Positions 16,884-26,495 of a stretch of 64,000 nucleotides of DNA are shown piece after piece. The translations under genes were made by a program, and so were the position numbers. The notes under the pieces are model-generated. The model saw only the letters and a list, made by a program, of their open reading frames with translations, had not been told where the DNA came from and ran no database searches. Numbering within the stretch: the stretch's first letter is position 1; each line of letters starts with the position of its first letter. Source of the stretch: an uncultured Alphaproteobacteria bacterium (GTDB lineage Bacteria; Pseudomonadota; Alphaproteobacteria; HIMB59); the NCBI GenBank assembly GCA_902518505.1, contig CABYGG010000001.1:62001-126000 (forward strand), in the 5' to 3' direction.

Positions 16884-19800
16884 AAGACAATCCATTAGAA
16901 ATTTTTAAAATAAATAGACAAAAACTAAAAGATAATCATGTTTATAATGAAAAATATGAACATGATAACTGTGGTGTAGGTTTAGTTGCCTCAATAAACG
17001 GTGACTCAAGAAGAGACATAGTCGAAAAAGGAGTAGAGGCTCTTAAAGCGGTATTTCATAGAGGTGCGGTTGATGCTGACGGCAAAACTGGAGATGGTGC
17101 TGGTATTATGTTGGAAGTTTCAAATTCTTTCTTCAGCAAACAAGTTTTAAAAATGGGTCACAGAACAACTAAAGACACTGTGTTAGGTGTAGGCATGATT
17201 TTTCTGCCTAAAAGAGATTTTGGAGCTCAAGAAAAATGTAGAGCTATCGTTGAATATGAAATAATAAAATCTGGAATGAATCTGTTTGGATGGAGGCAGG
17301 TTCCTGTTAATATAGAAATCATTGGTGAAAAAGCTAACTACACTAAACCAGAAATAGAACAAATAATTTTCTCACCTAAAGAGTCAACACCAGACATCGA
17401 AAAGAAACTTTATCTAACAAGGAAAAGGATAGAGAACAAAATTAAAGCACAGAGTATTAACGATTTTTATGTTTGTTCTTTATCGACACAAACAATTGTT
17501 TACAAAGGTATGTTTTTAGCTGAACAGTTATCGGAGTTTTATCCAGACTTGCTTGATAATGAATTTAAATCTAAATTTGCCATTTACCATCAAAGATACT
17601 CTACAAACACGTTTCCTACATGGTCCTTGGCTCAACCATTTCGAGTTTTAGCTCATAACGGTGAAATCAATACTCTTAAGGGTAATATAAATTGGATGAG
17701 TGCACATGAACCAAGAATCACACATCCTTTTTTCATGGAGAGAATTAACGATTTGAAACCGATACTTGACCCAGACGCCTCTGACTCTGCTTCGCTTGAT
17801 GCTGCTTTTGAACTTTTTGTTCAAACTGATAGGGACATGCCTATGGCAAAATCAATGATAATTCCTGAGTCTTGGTCTAATCGATCTGACTTATCTGATC
17901 AATTAAAGGCCATGTATGCTTATTGTAACGCTGTCATTGAACCATGGGACGGACCAGCTGCAGTCTGCGGAAATTTTGGAGATTGGATAATTTCTGGTAT
18001 GGACAGAAATGGGTTAAGACCTCTACGATATATACTTACTGATGACGATTTACTAATTTCAGGATCTGAAGTTGGAATGATTAATATCGATGAGAAAAAT
18101 ATTATAAAAAAAGGAAGAGTTGGGCCTGGTGAATTAATAGCAGTTAATTACAAAGAGAATAAGTTTTATGAGAGTTTTGAATTAAAAGAATTACTCAGTA
18201 AACGTAATAATTACTCAGATTGGAATCAAAAAACTATAAAGTTAGATAACATATTATCTAATGAAAAAATTTATGAACCATCAAAAAAGAACGAAGAAAA
18301 TGTTTTTCAAATTGCTAAATCATTTAATTTAACATTAGAAACACTTGATTTAATTTTAGACCCAATGGTTAAAACAGGGCAAGAGGCTGTTGGATCAATG
18401 GGAGATGACGCACCACTAAGTGTACTCACTGAAAGATACCGAGGTCTTCATAGTTTTTTTAAACAAAATTTTGCTCAAGTGACTAACCCTCCAATTGATA
18501 GCCTTAGGGAACAAGTTGTAATGAGTTTAAAAACTAGGCTTGGAAACCTTGGAAATATTGTAGAAGAAGACTCTGAACAATGTAATTTGGTACTTTTAGA
18601 GAGTCCTTTGTTACTAGATAATGAACTGGAAACTTTAAAAAATCATTTATCAAAGTATACAACTGAGATTGACTGTACTTATAAATTGAATGAAGAGACT
18701 AATTTTTTAAATGAAATCCAAAGAATATGTTCTGAGGCTGAACAGGCAGTCAGATCTGGTTCTCAGCATCTAATTATAACTGATAATAACATTAATAAAG
18801 ACAGAATTGCTTTACCAATGATACTTGCTACTAGCGCTGTTCATAGTTATCTAATTAAAAATAATTTAAGGACATTTACTTCTTTAAACGTCTCTTCTAG
18901 AGAGTGTCTTGATGTACATTATTTTGCAGTGCTTATTGGTGTTGGTGCAACTACCGTCAATGCTTCGTTAGTAGAAAAACTTATTTCAAATAGGTATAAA
19001 AAAAACATTTATCAGAATACTGATTATTCTCAATTAATTAAAAACTTTAAAAAATCCATAGAGAAAGGATTAAGAAAAATTATCAGTAAAATGGGAATTT
19101 CAGTAATCAGTTCATATCGTGGTGGAAGAAATTTTGAAATTATTGGCTTAAGCAGAAGCATGGTAGAAAGTTTTTTTCCAGGAATGTCCTCTAGAATTTC
19201 TGGTATTGGATTAGATGGATTAGAAAAAAGAGTAAGGCGACAGCATGAGGTATCATTTAAATCTGATAATGTAATTTTAGATATAGGCGGTGAATATAGA
19301 TTTAGAGCTAATAGCGAATCACACGCTTATGAGGGTGTTTCAATACATATGCTTCAAGAAGCAGTAACCAGAGACTCATATAATCTCTATAAAAAATATT
19401 CCTCAAGAATTTATAGTTCTAAACCAATTCAAATAAGGGATTTACTCCAATTTAATGAAAGTAGAAATTCTATAAATTTGGACAATGTAGAGAGCATTTC
19501 TGAAATAAGAAAAAGCTTTGTATCTCCTGGAATTTCACTTGGTGCTTTAAGCCCTGAGGCTCATGAAACTCTGGCTGTTGCAATGAACAGAATAGGTTCA
19601 AAGTCTGATAGTGGAGAAGGAGGAGAGGACGCGAGAAGATATTCCAAATTAAAAAATGGTGATAATGCGAGCTCAGCGATTAAACAAGTTGCAAGTGGAA
19701 GATTTGGTGTGACTGCAGAATATTTGAATAACTGTTCAGAATTAGAAATTAAAATAGCCCAAGGTGCTAAGCCTGGAGAAGGTGGTCAATTACCCGGTTT

Positions 19801-21394
19801 TAAGGTCACTGATTTAATTGCTAAATTAAGACATAGTACAAAAGGTGTAACTCTTATTAGTCCTCCCCCACATCATGATATTTATTCTATAGAGGACCTT
19901 GCTCAGCTTATATACGATTTAAAACAAATCAATCCAATTGCAAAAGTTTGTGTAAAACTAGTAGCACAATCAGGAATAGGAACTGTTGCTGCTGGTGTTG
20001 CAAAGGCTAAAGCTGATGTAATTTTAGTTTCAGGACACTCAGGTGGAACAGGGGCAAGCCCTCAGTCAAGTATTAAATATGTTGGCCTTCCGTGGGAGTT
20101 AGGTATAAGTGAGGTTCACCAAATTTTAGCTTTGAATGGTTTAAGAGACAAAGTTCTTCTTAGAACAGATGGAGGAATTAAAACAGGGAAAGATATTGTT
20201 ATTGCTGCAATATTAGGAGCTGAGGAATATGGAATTGGTACAGCTTCGTTGGTGGCAATGGGATGTATAATGGTTAGACAATGTCACTCAAATACATGTC
20301 CAGTTGGTGTCTGTACACAAGATGAAAAACTTCGTGAAAAATTTGGAGGTACTCCTGAAAAAGTTATCAATTTGTTTTCATTTATTGCCGAAGAAGTTAG
20401 AGAAATTCTCGCCACTTTAGGTTACAAATCCTTAAAGGATATTATTGGCAAAACAGAATTATTATCCCAAATTCATTATGGATCTAGCGATTTAGATAAT
20501 CTTGACTTAAATCCAATATTAACCAAGATTGATGATGGCAAAATTTATGATTACCATTCACTAAAAAAACGAAATGAAGTACCAAAAACACTTGACGATC
20601 AGTTTGAAAAAGATGGAAAAGACTTTATTAATTCAGGTCAAAAAATTGAACTGACATATAATATACAAAATACATTAAGAACAATAGGAACTAAAATTTC
20701 TTCCATCATTACAAGAAAATATGGAATGAATTCCTTATCTGATGATCATGTCACTCTAAAACTAAGAGGTTCAGCTGGCCAGTCTTTGGGAGCATTTGCA
20801 GTCAAAGGTCTTACTTTAAAAGTGTTTGGCGATGCTAATGATTATGTAGGCAAAGGTCTTTCTGGGGGAAAAATTATAGTTCAGCCAAGAAATTCATTTA
20901 CTCAACCTAGTCATGAAAATGTAATTATTGGAAATGTCACCCTATATGGAGCAACTGATGGAATGTTATATGCTTCTGGTCAAGCAGGTGATAGGTTTTG
21001 TGTCAGAAATTCAGGTGCACTAGCAATTGTAGAAGGATGTGGCGCTAATGGCTGTGAGTATATGACAGGTGGGTCTGCAATTATTTTAGGTGATGTTGGT
21101 GATAACTTTGGTGCTGGGATGACTGGTGGTTCCGCTTTTATTTATTCTGAACAAAAGAATATTACTGATTTGATGAACATGGAAACTATAGGGCTTTATG
21201 GAGTAGATAACAAAGATTGGAAAAATCATCTCCTAGATCTCTTAAAAGATTTCTACAAAGAGACTAAATCAAAAAGAGCAGAATTTATTATTGGAAATTA
21301 TGACTCTGAGATCAAAAAATTTGCTCACGTCGTTCCTGATGAGGTGATTGATAAACTAGAATATCCAATAACAAGAAAATCAAAAATAGCTTAA
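16880..21394 (+). CDS. gltB: Glutamate synthase (NADPH) large subunit
   Basis: The 1504-residue large subunit makes two glutamates from glutamine and 2-oxoglutarate, the main ammonium assimilation route with glutamine synthetase. The class II glutaminase domain starts at Cys31 in DNCGVGLVA after a 30-residue propeptide that should be removed to expose the Cys. The central and FMN domains follow, with GEGGEDARRY, GAKPGEGGQLPG and SGHSGGTGASP; a 3Fe-4S cluster lies in CIMVRQCHSNTCPVGVC; the C terminus is the GltB alpha-helix domain of GG repeats. Full length. It is convergent with the hydrolase gene, overlapping its stop by four bases. Confidence 0.97.
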   Translation: MKDNPLEIFKINRQKLKDNHVYNEKYEHDNCGVGLVASINGDSRRDIVEKGVEALKAVFHRGAVDADGKTGDGAGIMLEVSNSFFSKQVLKMGHRTTKDTVLGVGMIFLPKRDFGAQEKCRAIVEYEIIKSGMNLFGWRQVPVNIEIIGEKANYTKPEIEQIIFSPKESTPDIEKKLYLTRKRIENKIKAQSINDFYVCSLSTQTIVYKGMFLAEQLSEFYPDLLDNEFKSKFAIYHQRYSTNTFPTWSLAQPFRVLAHNGEINTLKGNINWMSAHEPRITHPFFMERINDLKPILDPDASDSASLDAAFELFVQTDRDMPMAKSMIIPESWSNRSDLSDQLKAMYAYCNAVIEPWDGPAAVCGNFGDWIISGMDRNGLRPLRYILTDDDLLISGSEVGMINIDEKNIIKKGRVGPGELIAVNYKENKFYESFELKELLSKRNNYSDWNQKTIKLDNILSNEKIYEPSKKNEENVFQIAKSFNLTLETLDLILDPMVKTGQEAVGSMGDDAPLSVLTERYRGLHSFFKQNFAQVTNPPIDSLREQVVMSLKTRLGNLGNIVEEDSEQCNLVLLESPLLLDNELETLKNHLSKYTTEIDCTYKLNEETNFLNEIQRICSEAEQAVRSGSQHLIITDNNINKDRIALPMILATSAVHSYLIKNNLRTFTSLNVSSRECLDVHYFAVLIGVGATTVNASLVEKLISNRYKKNIYQNTDYSQLIKNFKKSIEKGLRKIISKMGISVISSYRGGRNFEIIGLSRSMVESFFPGMSSRISGIGLDGLEKRVRRQHEVSFKSDNVILDIGGEYRFRANSESHAYEGVSIHMLQEAVTRDSYNLYKKYSSRIYSSKPIQIRDLLQFNESRNSINLDNVESISEIRKSFVSPGISLGALSPEAHETLAVAMNRIGSKSDSGEGGEDARRYSKLKNGDNASSAIKQVASGRFGVTAEYLNNCSELEIKIAQGAKPGEGGQLPGFKVTDLIAKLRHSTKGVTLISPPPHHDIYSIEDLAQLIYDLKQINPIAKVCVKLVAQSGIGTVAAGVAKAKADVILVSGHSGGTGASPQSSIKYVGLPWELGISEVHQILALNGLRDKVLLRTDGGIKTGKDIVIAAILGAEEYGIGTASLVAMGCIMVRQCHSNTCPVGVCTQDEKLREKFGGTPEKVINLFSFIAEEVREILATLGYKSLKDIIGKTELLSQIHYGSSDLDNLDLNPILTKIDDGKIYDYHSLKKRNEVPKTLDDQFEKDGKDFINSGQKIELTYNIQNTLRTIGTKISSIITRKYGMNSLSDDHVTLKLRGSAGQSLGAFAVKGLTLKVFGDANDYVGKGLSGGKIIVQPRNSFTQPSHENVIIGNVTLYGATDGMLYASGQAGDRFCVRNSGALAIVEGCGANGCEYMTGGSAIILGDVGDNFGAGMTGGSAFIYSEQKNITDLMNMETIGLYGVDNKDWKNHLLDLLKDFYKETKSKRAEFIIGNYDSEIKKFAHVVPDEVIDKLEYPITRKSKIA

Positions 21395-22116
21395 ATAAAT
21401 TTAGATAGGGTTATTAAACTTTCTTTGTCAGATAGGCTATGATCTGCATGTTTAATTAAAATATTCTTAAAGTTCTTAAATTTTTTACTAAAATTGAAAC
21501 TATCATTATATCCATATGGAACAGCTTTATCTTGCCCCCCATGTAGGAAAATAGTTTCTCCAAAAAAATTACCCTTAATCTTTTCAATTAAATATTTTTT
21601 ACTTCTTTTAAATAGTGCTGGAGAGTAATAATAAGCAAAATCAGAACTAACTTTTTGTTTAACGATCTTATTATTTTTAATCCTATTTTTTTGATGAACA
21701 CTAAAATTTTTCCAAATTAAATTTGTAGTAAAATTTGGTGCAGGGGCAATGCCTATAAGTTTTGTAACCTTTCTTGGATTTATCAAAGCATATATTATTG
21801 CAACCCATCCACCCATACTACTGCCGACCAAAATAAAATTTTTTATTTTTAAGTATTTTATAATATTGTCCAAATCATCATACCAATCACTAATACCAAA
21901 GTTAGTAAATACACCACTAGATCGACCATGCCCTTGAAAATCAAAACACAAATATGAAATTTTATTTTTTTTACAATAACTATTCAAAAAACTAGATTTT
22001 TTACCACTCATGTCTGACAATAAACCGTGTAAAAAGATCAGAGTTTTTTTACTTCTTTTGTAATATCTATAAGATATTTTAACATCATCTTTTTTATAAA
22101 AGCTTAGTTTTGACAC
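21391..22116 (-). CDS. Alpha/beta-fold hydrolase
   Basis: A 241-residue alpha/beta hydrolase with the oxyanion HG pair in FLHGLLSDMSG, nucleophile Ser100 in GSSMGGW (98-104), an acid in GGQDKAVPYG and the catalytic His in ADHSLS (about residue 226). The arrangement resembles short acyl or carboxyl esterases of the YqiA/YbfF sort; the substrate is unknown. Start is GTG at 22116, which lies within the first codons of the divergent glycosyltransferase (seven-base overlap of the two start regions). No upstream ATG exists that would avoid this. The 3' end overlaps gltB by four bases. Confidence 0.85.
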   Translation of the reverse strand: MSKLSFYKKDDVKISYRYYKRSKKTLIFLHGLLSDMSGKKSSFLNSYCKKNKISYLCFDFQGHGRSSGVFTNFGISDWYDDLDNIIKYLKIKNFILVGSSMGGWVAIIYALINPRKVTKLIGIAPAPNFTTNLIWKNFSVHQKNRIKNNKIVKQKVSSDFAYYYSPALFKRSKKYLIEKIKGNFFGETIFLHGGQDKAVPYGYNDSFNFSKKFKNFKNILIKHADHSLSDKESLITLSKFI

Positions 22117-23204
22117 AGATTAAAAATACAAAAAAAATTACTTGTTTACAAATAGTTCCATCTATGGGCATTGGAGGTATCGAAACTGGCGTGAGAGACA
22201 TTTCAAAATACCTTAATAAAAAAAATATTGATAATTATATTTTATGTGAAAGTAGCTACAAAAATTTCAATTTTCAAGGTCTAAAAATTATAAAGTTAGA
22301 TAATTTAAAATTTAAAAACATTTTTGATCAAAATAAAATCAAAATTCAAATAAAACAATTAATTAAAAAAAAGAGAATAAACTTAGTACATATTTCTTCA
22401 AGAGCACCAGCTTTTTTTCTTATTAACTATATTAAAAATTTAAATATAAAAATTGTTACAAGTGTTCATAACAGATATGAGTCTAAATCATTTTTAAAAA
22501 ACTGGTATAATAGTTTTCTATTGAGGGGTGATGCTATTATTTTTAACTCAAATTTTGTAAAAAAAACATACGAGAATAAATTTAATGATAAAACTAAACT
22601 ACATGTTATTCCAAGAGGTGTAGACACAAATTACTTTTCTCCGTCTAAGAAAAAACAAGTAGAGAAAAATATTTTTATCCCCTCAAGGATTTCAAGCTGG
22701 AAGGGCCATGAGTTATTACTAAATTACTTCTCATTATTAGAGCAAAAATATAAAGACTCATTTAATATCCATTTAGTTTCTTTAAATGTAAGTAAAGAAG
22801 AAAAAAAAATAAAATTACTTATAAATAAATTGAATATATCAAAAAAAATTATAATTCATAAACCTACTCTAGATGTAAAAAAATTATATCAAAGAGCATA
22901 CTTGGTTGTAAATATATCTAAGAGACCCGAAGGATTTGGTAGAACTATTTCTGAGGCATTATCCTCTGGTAAAGTTATTATAGCTCCTAATCAAGGAGGT
23001 ACTAAAGAGCAGCTTTTCAATTTTAATAAAAATTTATTGTTTGACGTAAATTCTTTTAAATCTTTCCAAAAAACTTTTAAATACGCTTTAAAAAATTACA
23101 AATCAATATCAAAAAAAGGAAGATCTTATGTAAAAAAAAATTATTCATCTGACCTTATGTGTAGAAAAACTTTGGGCGTTTACAATCATTTAGTTAATTC
23201 ATGA
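22110..23204 (+). CDS. Glycosyltransferase family 4 protein
   Basis: A 364-residue GT-B glycosyltransferase. The N-terminal half opens with the GT4 motif PSMGIGGIETGV and contains HISSRAP and VHNRYESK segments; the C-terminal half has the nucleotide-sugar binding pattern NISKRPEGFGRTISEALSSGK, with the E-x7-E motif of retaining GT4 enzymes. It probably adds a sugar to LPS core or another surface glycan. The next gene, a GT9 heptosyltransferase-like protein, overlaps it by four bases (ATGA), supporting a joint LPS role. Start is TTG at 22110, overlapping the start of the divergent hydrolase; a later start would remove the first strand. Confidence 0.88.
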   Translation: MTQIKNTKKITCLQIVPSMGIGGIETGVRDISKYLNKKNIDNYILCESSYKNFNFQGLKIIKLDNLKFKNIFDQNKIKIQIKQLIKKKRINLVHISSRAPAFFLINYIKNLNIKIVTSVHNRYESKSFLKNWYNSFLLRGDAIIFNSNFVKKTYENKFNDKTKLHVIPRGVDTNYFSPSKKKQVEKNIFIPSRISSWKGHELLLNYFSLLEQKYKDSFNIHLVSLNVSKEEKKIKLLINKLNISKKIIIHKPTLDVKKLYQRAYLVVNISKRPEGFGRTISEALSSGKVIIAPNQGGTKEQLFNFNKNLLFDVNSFKSFQKTFKYALKNYKSISKKGRSYVKKNYSSDLMCRKTLGVYNHLVNS

Positions 23205-24109
23205 ATATTCTAGTGATAAAACATGGATCACTTGGCGATTTAGTCCTATCGTTTGGTGCTATTAAATCATTAAGAAATAATTATCCAAACTCCAAAATAT
23301 ATTTACTTACACAGTCTAATTACAAACAAATTTTTGCAGACTTACCTTATGTGAATCAAATTTTAATTGATAATAGGATATCAATTTTCCCATCGGTAAA
23401 AAATATTTTGATGATAGTTAAAGAAAAAAAAATAGATTTATTAATTGATTTACAAAACTCAACAAGAACAGAAATTTATAATTTTTTTATTAAGATATTT
23501 ACCAAATGTAGAATCCTATCTGCCAGAAAATTTTCGAATTATAAATACAAACAAAAAAAACTTGGTGTTCAACACATCACTAAAAATCATCAAGAACAAC
23601 TAAAATACTTGAATATAAATAATTACTTACAGCCCGATTTAAATTGGATGCTTAAGGGTCAAACAAAACTATCAAACAAAGTTATTTTTATTCCAGGGAC
23701 ATCTAAATCTGGAGAATATAAAAAATGGCCTTCAGATAAATATGCTAAAGTAGCTCAATATTTAGTTGATAGAAATTATGAAGTTTATTTGACAGGCTCT
23801 GATTTGGATTTAAATACAATTAATGAGATAATTAAATTATGTCCAAAGTCTCAAAATAAAATTAATGAATCAAAAATTGAGGATTTTTATCAATTATGCA
23901 TGTCCTCCAAGTTAGTGCTAACAAATGATACAGGGCCAGCCCATATCGCGGGTCTAACAAATAAAAACGTAATTTGGATAGCAAATGATAACGAAATTTC
24001 ACGTTCATGTTATCCACTAGGAGATAATCTACATAAAATTACAGCATCTAACGTAAAAAATATTAGTGTGAACAGCATTATCAATAAAATAGAACAAATT
24101 TTAAAATAA
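23201..24109 (+). CDS. Glycosyltransferase family 9 (heptosyltransferase-like)
   Basis: A 302-residue protein with the GT9 N terminus NILVIKHGSLGDLVLSFGAI and the C-terminal donor-binding pattern FIPGTSKSGEYKKWP and LTNDTGPAHIAG (the D-x-GP-x-H motif of WaaC/WaaF enzymes). GT9 enzymes transfer heptose from ADP-heptose to the LPS inner core. Slightly shorter than WaaC/WaaF, so the exact acceptor is uncertain. It is translationally coupled to the upstream GT4 gene. The following 114 bases before infC hold no gene and no clear terminator. Confidence 0.87.
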   Translation: MNILVIKHGSLGDLVLSFGAIKSLRNNYPNSKIYLLTQSNYKQIFADLPYVNQILIDNRISIFPSVKNILMIVKEKKIDLLIDLQNSTRTEIYNFFIKIFTKCRILSARKFSNYKYKQKKLGVQHITKNHQEQLKYLNINNYLQPDLNWMLKGQTKLSNKVIFIPGTSKSGEYKKWPSDKYAKVAQYLVDRNYEVYLTGSDLDLNTINEIIKLCPKSQNKINESKIEDFYQLCMSSKLVLTNDTGPAHIAGLTNKNVIWIANDNEISRSCYPLGDNLHKITASNVKNISVNSIINKIEQILK

Positions 24110-24223
24110 TTTATATTTACAATTGATTTATCTTTGCTAATAATCCTTAGATGATTTTATTTAAGCAATCACTAGGGCATTTATAATTGCAAACTTCCTA
24201 TATTTTCTTTTACATATAATATT

Positions 24224-24769
24224 TTGAATAAACCCTTCCAAAGAAATAACAATTCCCGTGGCAAAAAAGATCTTCATAAGATAAATAATTTTATCTCTGC
24301 AGCTGATGTAAGAGTTATTTTAGATGATGGTGAACAGTTGGGTGTAATGAAAAAAAATGAAGCTATAGATATTGCAAAAGGCAGAGGTATGGATTTAGTC
24401 GAAATAGCTCCAAATAATAATCCCCCAGTTTGTAAAATAGTAGACTATGGAAAATTTAAGTATCAAGAACAGAAGAAAAAAAATGAAGCAAAAAAGAAAC
24501 AAAAAGTAATTGAAACTAAAGAGTTAAAAATCAGACCTGGCACAGGAGAGCATGACTACCAAGTGAAAATTAGAAACGCTCAGAAGTTTTTAAAAGATGG
24601 AAATAGAGTGAAATTTAGCTTGCGATTTAAGGGTAGAGAGATGGAACATTCTAATTTAGGCATCGATATGCTTAAAAGAGTAAAAACTGATTTGGGAGAA
24701 CTTATTAGAGTTGAAATGGAACCTAAAATTGAGGGAAGACAAGCTTTCCTCGTAGTTGCACCTAAATAA
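24224..24769 (+). CDS. infC: Translation initiation factor IF-3
   Basis: IF-3 binds the 30S subunit, blocks subunit joining and checks start codons. The 181-residue protein has the N-domain NNFISAADVRVILDDGEQLGVM, linker rich in Lys/Glu (YQEQKKKNEAKKKQK) and C-domain ELKIRPGTGEHDYQVKIRNAQKFL. The first possible codons are ATT at 24221 and TTG at 24224, with no ATG available. Since infC is classically started from a rare AUU-type codon that IF-3 itself discriminates against, ATT 24221 may be the true start. No Shine-Dalgarno is visible. Next gene is rpmI after a 92-base leader. Confidence 0.93.
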   Translation: MNKPFQRNNNSRGKKDLHKINNFISAADVRVILDDGEQLGVMKKNEAIDIAKGRGMDLVEIAPNNNPPVCKIVDYGKFKYQEQKKKNEAKKKQKVIETKELKIRPGTGEHDYQVKIRNAQKFLKDGNRVKFSLRFKGREMEHSNLGIDMLKRVKTDLGELIRVEMEPKIEGRQAFLVVAPK

Positions 24770-24797
24770 ATTATATGATATCAAATTGACCTCAGTT

Positions 24798-24834
24798 GGT
24801 TGAAAAGGCTTTAAAAAGGGTATGCCTTAAGACC
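24798..24834 (+). promoter_or_regulatory. Candidate structured leader of rpmI-rplT
   Basis: Within the infC-rpmI spacer, GGTT 24798-24801 can pair with GACC 24831-24834 and AAGGC 24805-24809 with GCCTT 24824-24828, giving an imperfect hairpin just upstream of the rpmI ribosome site at 24851. Position suits an L20-type autoregulatory leader. Pairing is by eye only. Confidence 0.35.
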
Positions 24835-24861
24835 TTATTAACTTACTCAAAAGGAGATGAA

Positions 24862-25062
24862 ATGCCCAAACTTAAAACAAAAAGTAGCGTCAAAAAACGC
24901 TTTAAAAAATCCTCTTCAGGAAAATTAGTTGTCGGAAACGTTGGTAAACGCCATGGCATGTCCAAAAGAACAAACTCTTTTATCAGAAATTCTAAAGGTA
25001 CTAGGGTCTTATCAAAATCTGCATCAATAATAATTGATTCAATGATGCCATATTCTAAATAG
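24862..25062 (+). CDS. rpmI: 50S ribosomal protein L35
   Basis: A 66-residue, strongly basic protein with the L35 pattern [20 protein letters not shown] and the KRHGMSKRT centre. The frame is open back to 24796, but the ATG at 24862 is correct: it restores the family's usual N terminus and has AAGGAG at 24851-24856, six bases upstream. It sits in the conserved infC-rpmI-rplT block, and rplT follows after 16 bases with its own AAAGGAG site. L35 is a structural component of the large subunit. Confidence 0.95.
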   Translation: MPKLKTKSSVKKRFKKSSSGKLVVGNVGKRHGMSKRTNSFIRNSKGTRVLSKSASIIIDSMMPYSK

Positions 25063-25078
25063 GTAAAGGAGAGATATT

Positions 25079-25438
25079 ATGCCAAGAGTTAAAAGAGGTG
25101 TTACAGCAAGAGCTAAACATAAAAAAGTTTTTGAATTTACAAAAGGTCATCGTGGGAGAAGAAAAAATGTTTATAGAGTAGCAACACAAAGTATGGATAA
25201 AGCTCTCCAATACGCATATCGTGATAGAAGAAATAAGAAAAGAGATTTTAGAGGATTATGGATCCAAAGAATTAATGCTGGTGTTAGAGAACATGGACTA
25301 ACTTATGCAAAATTTATTGATGGATTAAAAAAAGCAAACATTGAAATCAATAGAAAAATTCTCTCTGAAATTGCATTTCATGAACCCGCTGCATTTAAAT
25401 CAATTGTTGAGAAAGCTAAGGCTAATTTAGCCAACTAG
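25079..25438 (+). CDS. rplT: 50S ribosomal protein L20
   Basis: L20 is a 119-residue primary binding protein of 23S rRNA that starts large-subunit assembly and, in several bacteria, represses its own operon. The long basic N-terminal helix ([33 protein letters not shown]) and the globular end with [20 protein letters not shown] and [17 protein letters not shown] are intact. Standard length. An AAAGGAG site precedes the ATG. Seven bases separate the stop from pheS, so the ribosomal and tRNA synthetase genes probably form one transcript. Confidence 0.97.
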   Translation: MPRVKRGVTARAKHKKVFEFTKGHRGRRKNVYRVATQSMDKALQYAYRDRRNKKRDFRGLWIQRINAGVREHGLTYAKFIDGLKKANIEINRKILSEIAFHEPAAFKSIVEKAKANLAN

Positions 25439-25445
25439 ATTAAAA

Positions 25446-26495
25446 ATGGACATTAAAAAAGTCCTAAACGAAGTTACGAAAGAAATAGAGCAAAGCTCTA
25501 GCCAACAAGAATTACAAAACGTTAAAGTAGCTTACTTAGGAAAAAAGGGGAAAATAACTGAGTTATTGAAAAGTCTTAAGGATCTTTCTTTAGAAGAAAA
25601 AAAATCTTCAGGTTCAAAATTAAATTTACTAAGAATTGAGGTTGATAATCTTATCAAAAATAAATTTAACGATTTAAAAATTAAAGAAATAAACTCTAAA
25701 TTAAAAAACGAATATTTAGATATAAGTTTTCCTCCACCAAATTCTATAGCCTCGAAGGCTCATCCAATATCAAAAACATTTGATGAGGTTATCACTATTT
25801 TTGGATCAATGGGTTACTCTGTTGCCGAAGGTCCTGATATTGAGACAGATTTTTTCAATTTTTCAGCATTAAATATTCCTGAAAATCATCCTGCACGTGA
25901 AATGCAGGATACTTTTTATATAGATGACAAGGATAAAGAGGGTAAGCCTTATGTTTTACGAACACACACTAGCCCAGTCCAAATTAGAACGTTATTAAAT
26001 CAAAAACCCCCAGTCAAAATAATTGCTCCTGGAAGAACATATAGGTGTGACTCTGACTCAACACATTCTCCAATGTTTCATCAAGTCGAGGGATTGTTTA
26101 TTAATGAGAATGCAAATATGGGAGATTTGAAGGGCACTCTAATTGAATTCTGTAAACAATTTTTTAATGTACAGAACTTAAAAGTAAGATTTCGACCTAG
26201 TTACTTTCCTTTTACTGAACCCTCTGCTGAAATGGATATTGCTTATGAGATTGTGAATAACAAAATTCAATTAGGCCAAGGCGATCGTTGGCTTGAGATT
26301 CTTGGATGTGGAATGGTAAACCCAATAGTTCTAGAGAACTGCAATGTGGATGCGAATATCTATCAAGGTTTTGCATTTGGAGTGGGCTTAGACAGAATCA
26401 CAATGTTAAAGTATGGGCTTACAGATATTAGATCATTTTTTAGTGGAAACTTAAATTGGATAGCTAGCAATGGCTTTACCATAGGAGATTTTTAG
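25446..26495 (+). CDS. pheS: Phenylalanine-tRNA ligase alpha subunit
   Basis: PheS is the catalytic subunit of the (alpha-beta)2 enzyme that charges tRNA-Phe. The 349-residue protein has an N-terminal coiled-coil arm (about 1-85) and a class II synthetase core with motif 2 (PGRTYRCDSDSTHSPMFHQVEG) and motif 3 (FGVGLDRITML), which bind ATP and Phe. FTEPSAEMD lies between. Length is normal. Its stop codon overlaps the first base of pheT. The place after rplT is conserved across bacteria. Confidence 0.97.
   Translation: MDIKKVLNEVTKEIEQSSSQQELQNVKVAYLGKKGKITELLKSLKDLSLEEKKSSGSKLNLLRIEVDNLIKNKFNDLKIKEINSKLKNEYLDISFPPPNSIASKAHPISKTFDEVITIFGSMGYSVAEGPDIETDFFNFSALNIPENHPAREMQDTFYIDDKDKEGKPYVLRTHTSPVQIRTLLNQKPPVKIIAPGRTYRCDSDSTHSPMFHQVEGLFINENANMGDLKGTLIEFCKQFFNVQNLKVRFRPSYFPFTEPSAEMDIAYEIVNNKIQLGQGDRWLEILGCGMVNPIVLENCNVDANIYQGFAFGVGLDRITMLKYGLTDIRSFFSGNLNWIASNGFTIGDF

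Noticed and set aside
24215-24220. TATAAT as the infC promoter
   Set aside because: It abuts the start codon directly, so transcription would begin inside the coding sequence.
24796-24861. Extended N terminus for L35 starting at 24796
   Set aside because: The ATG at 24862 has an AAGGAG site and gives the standard L35 start.
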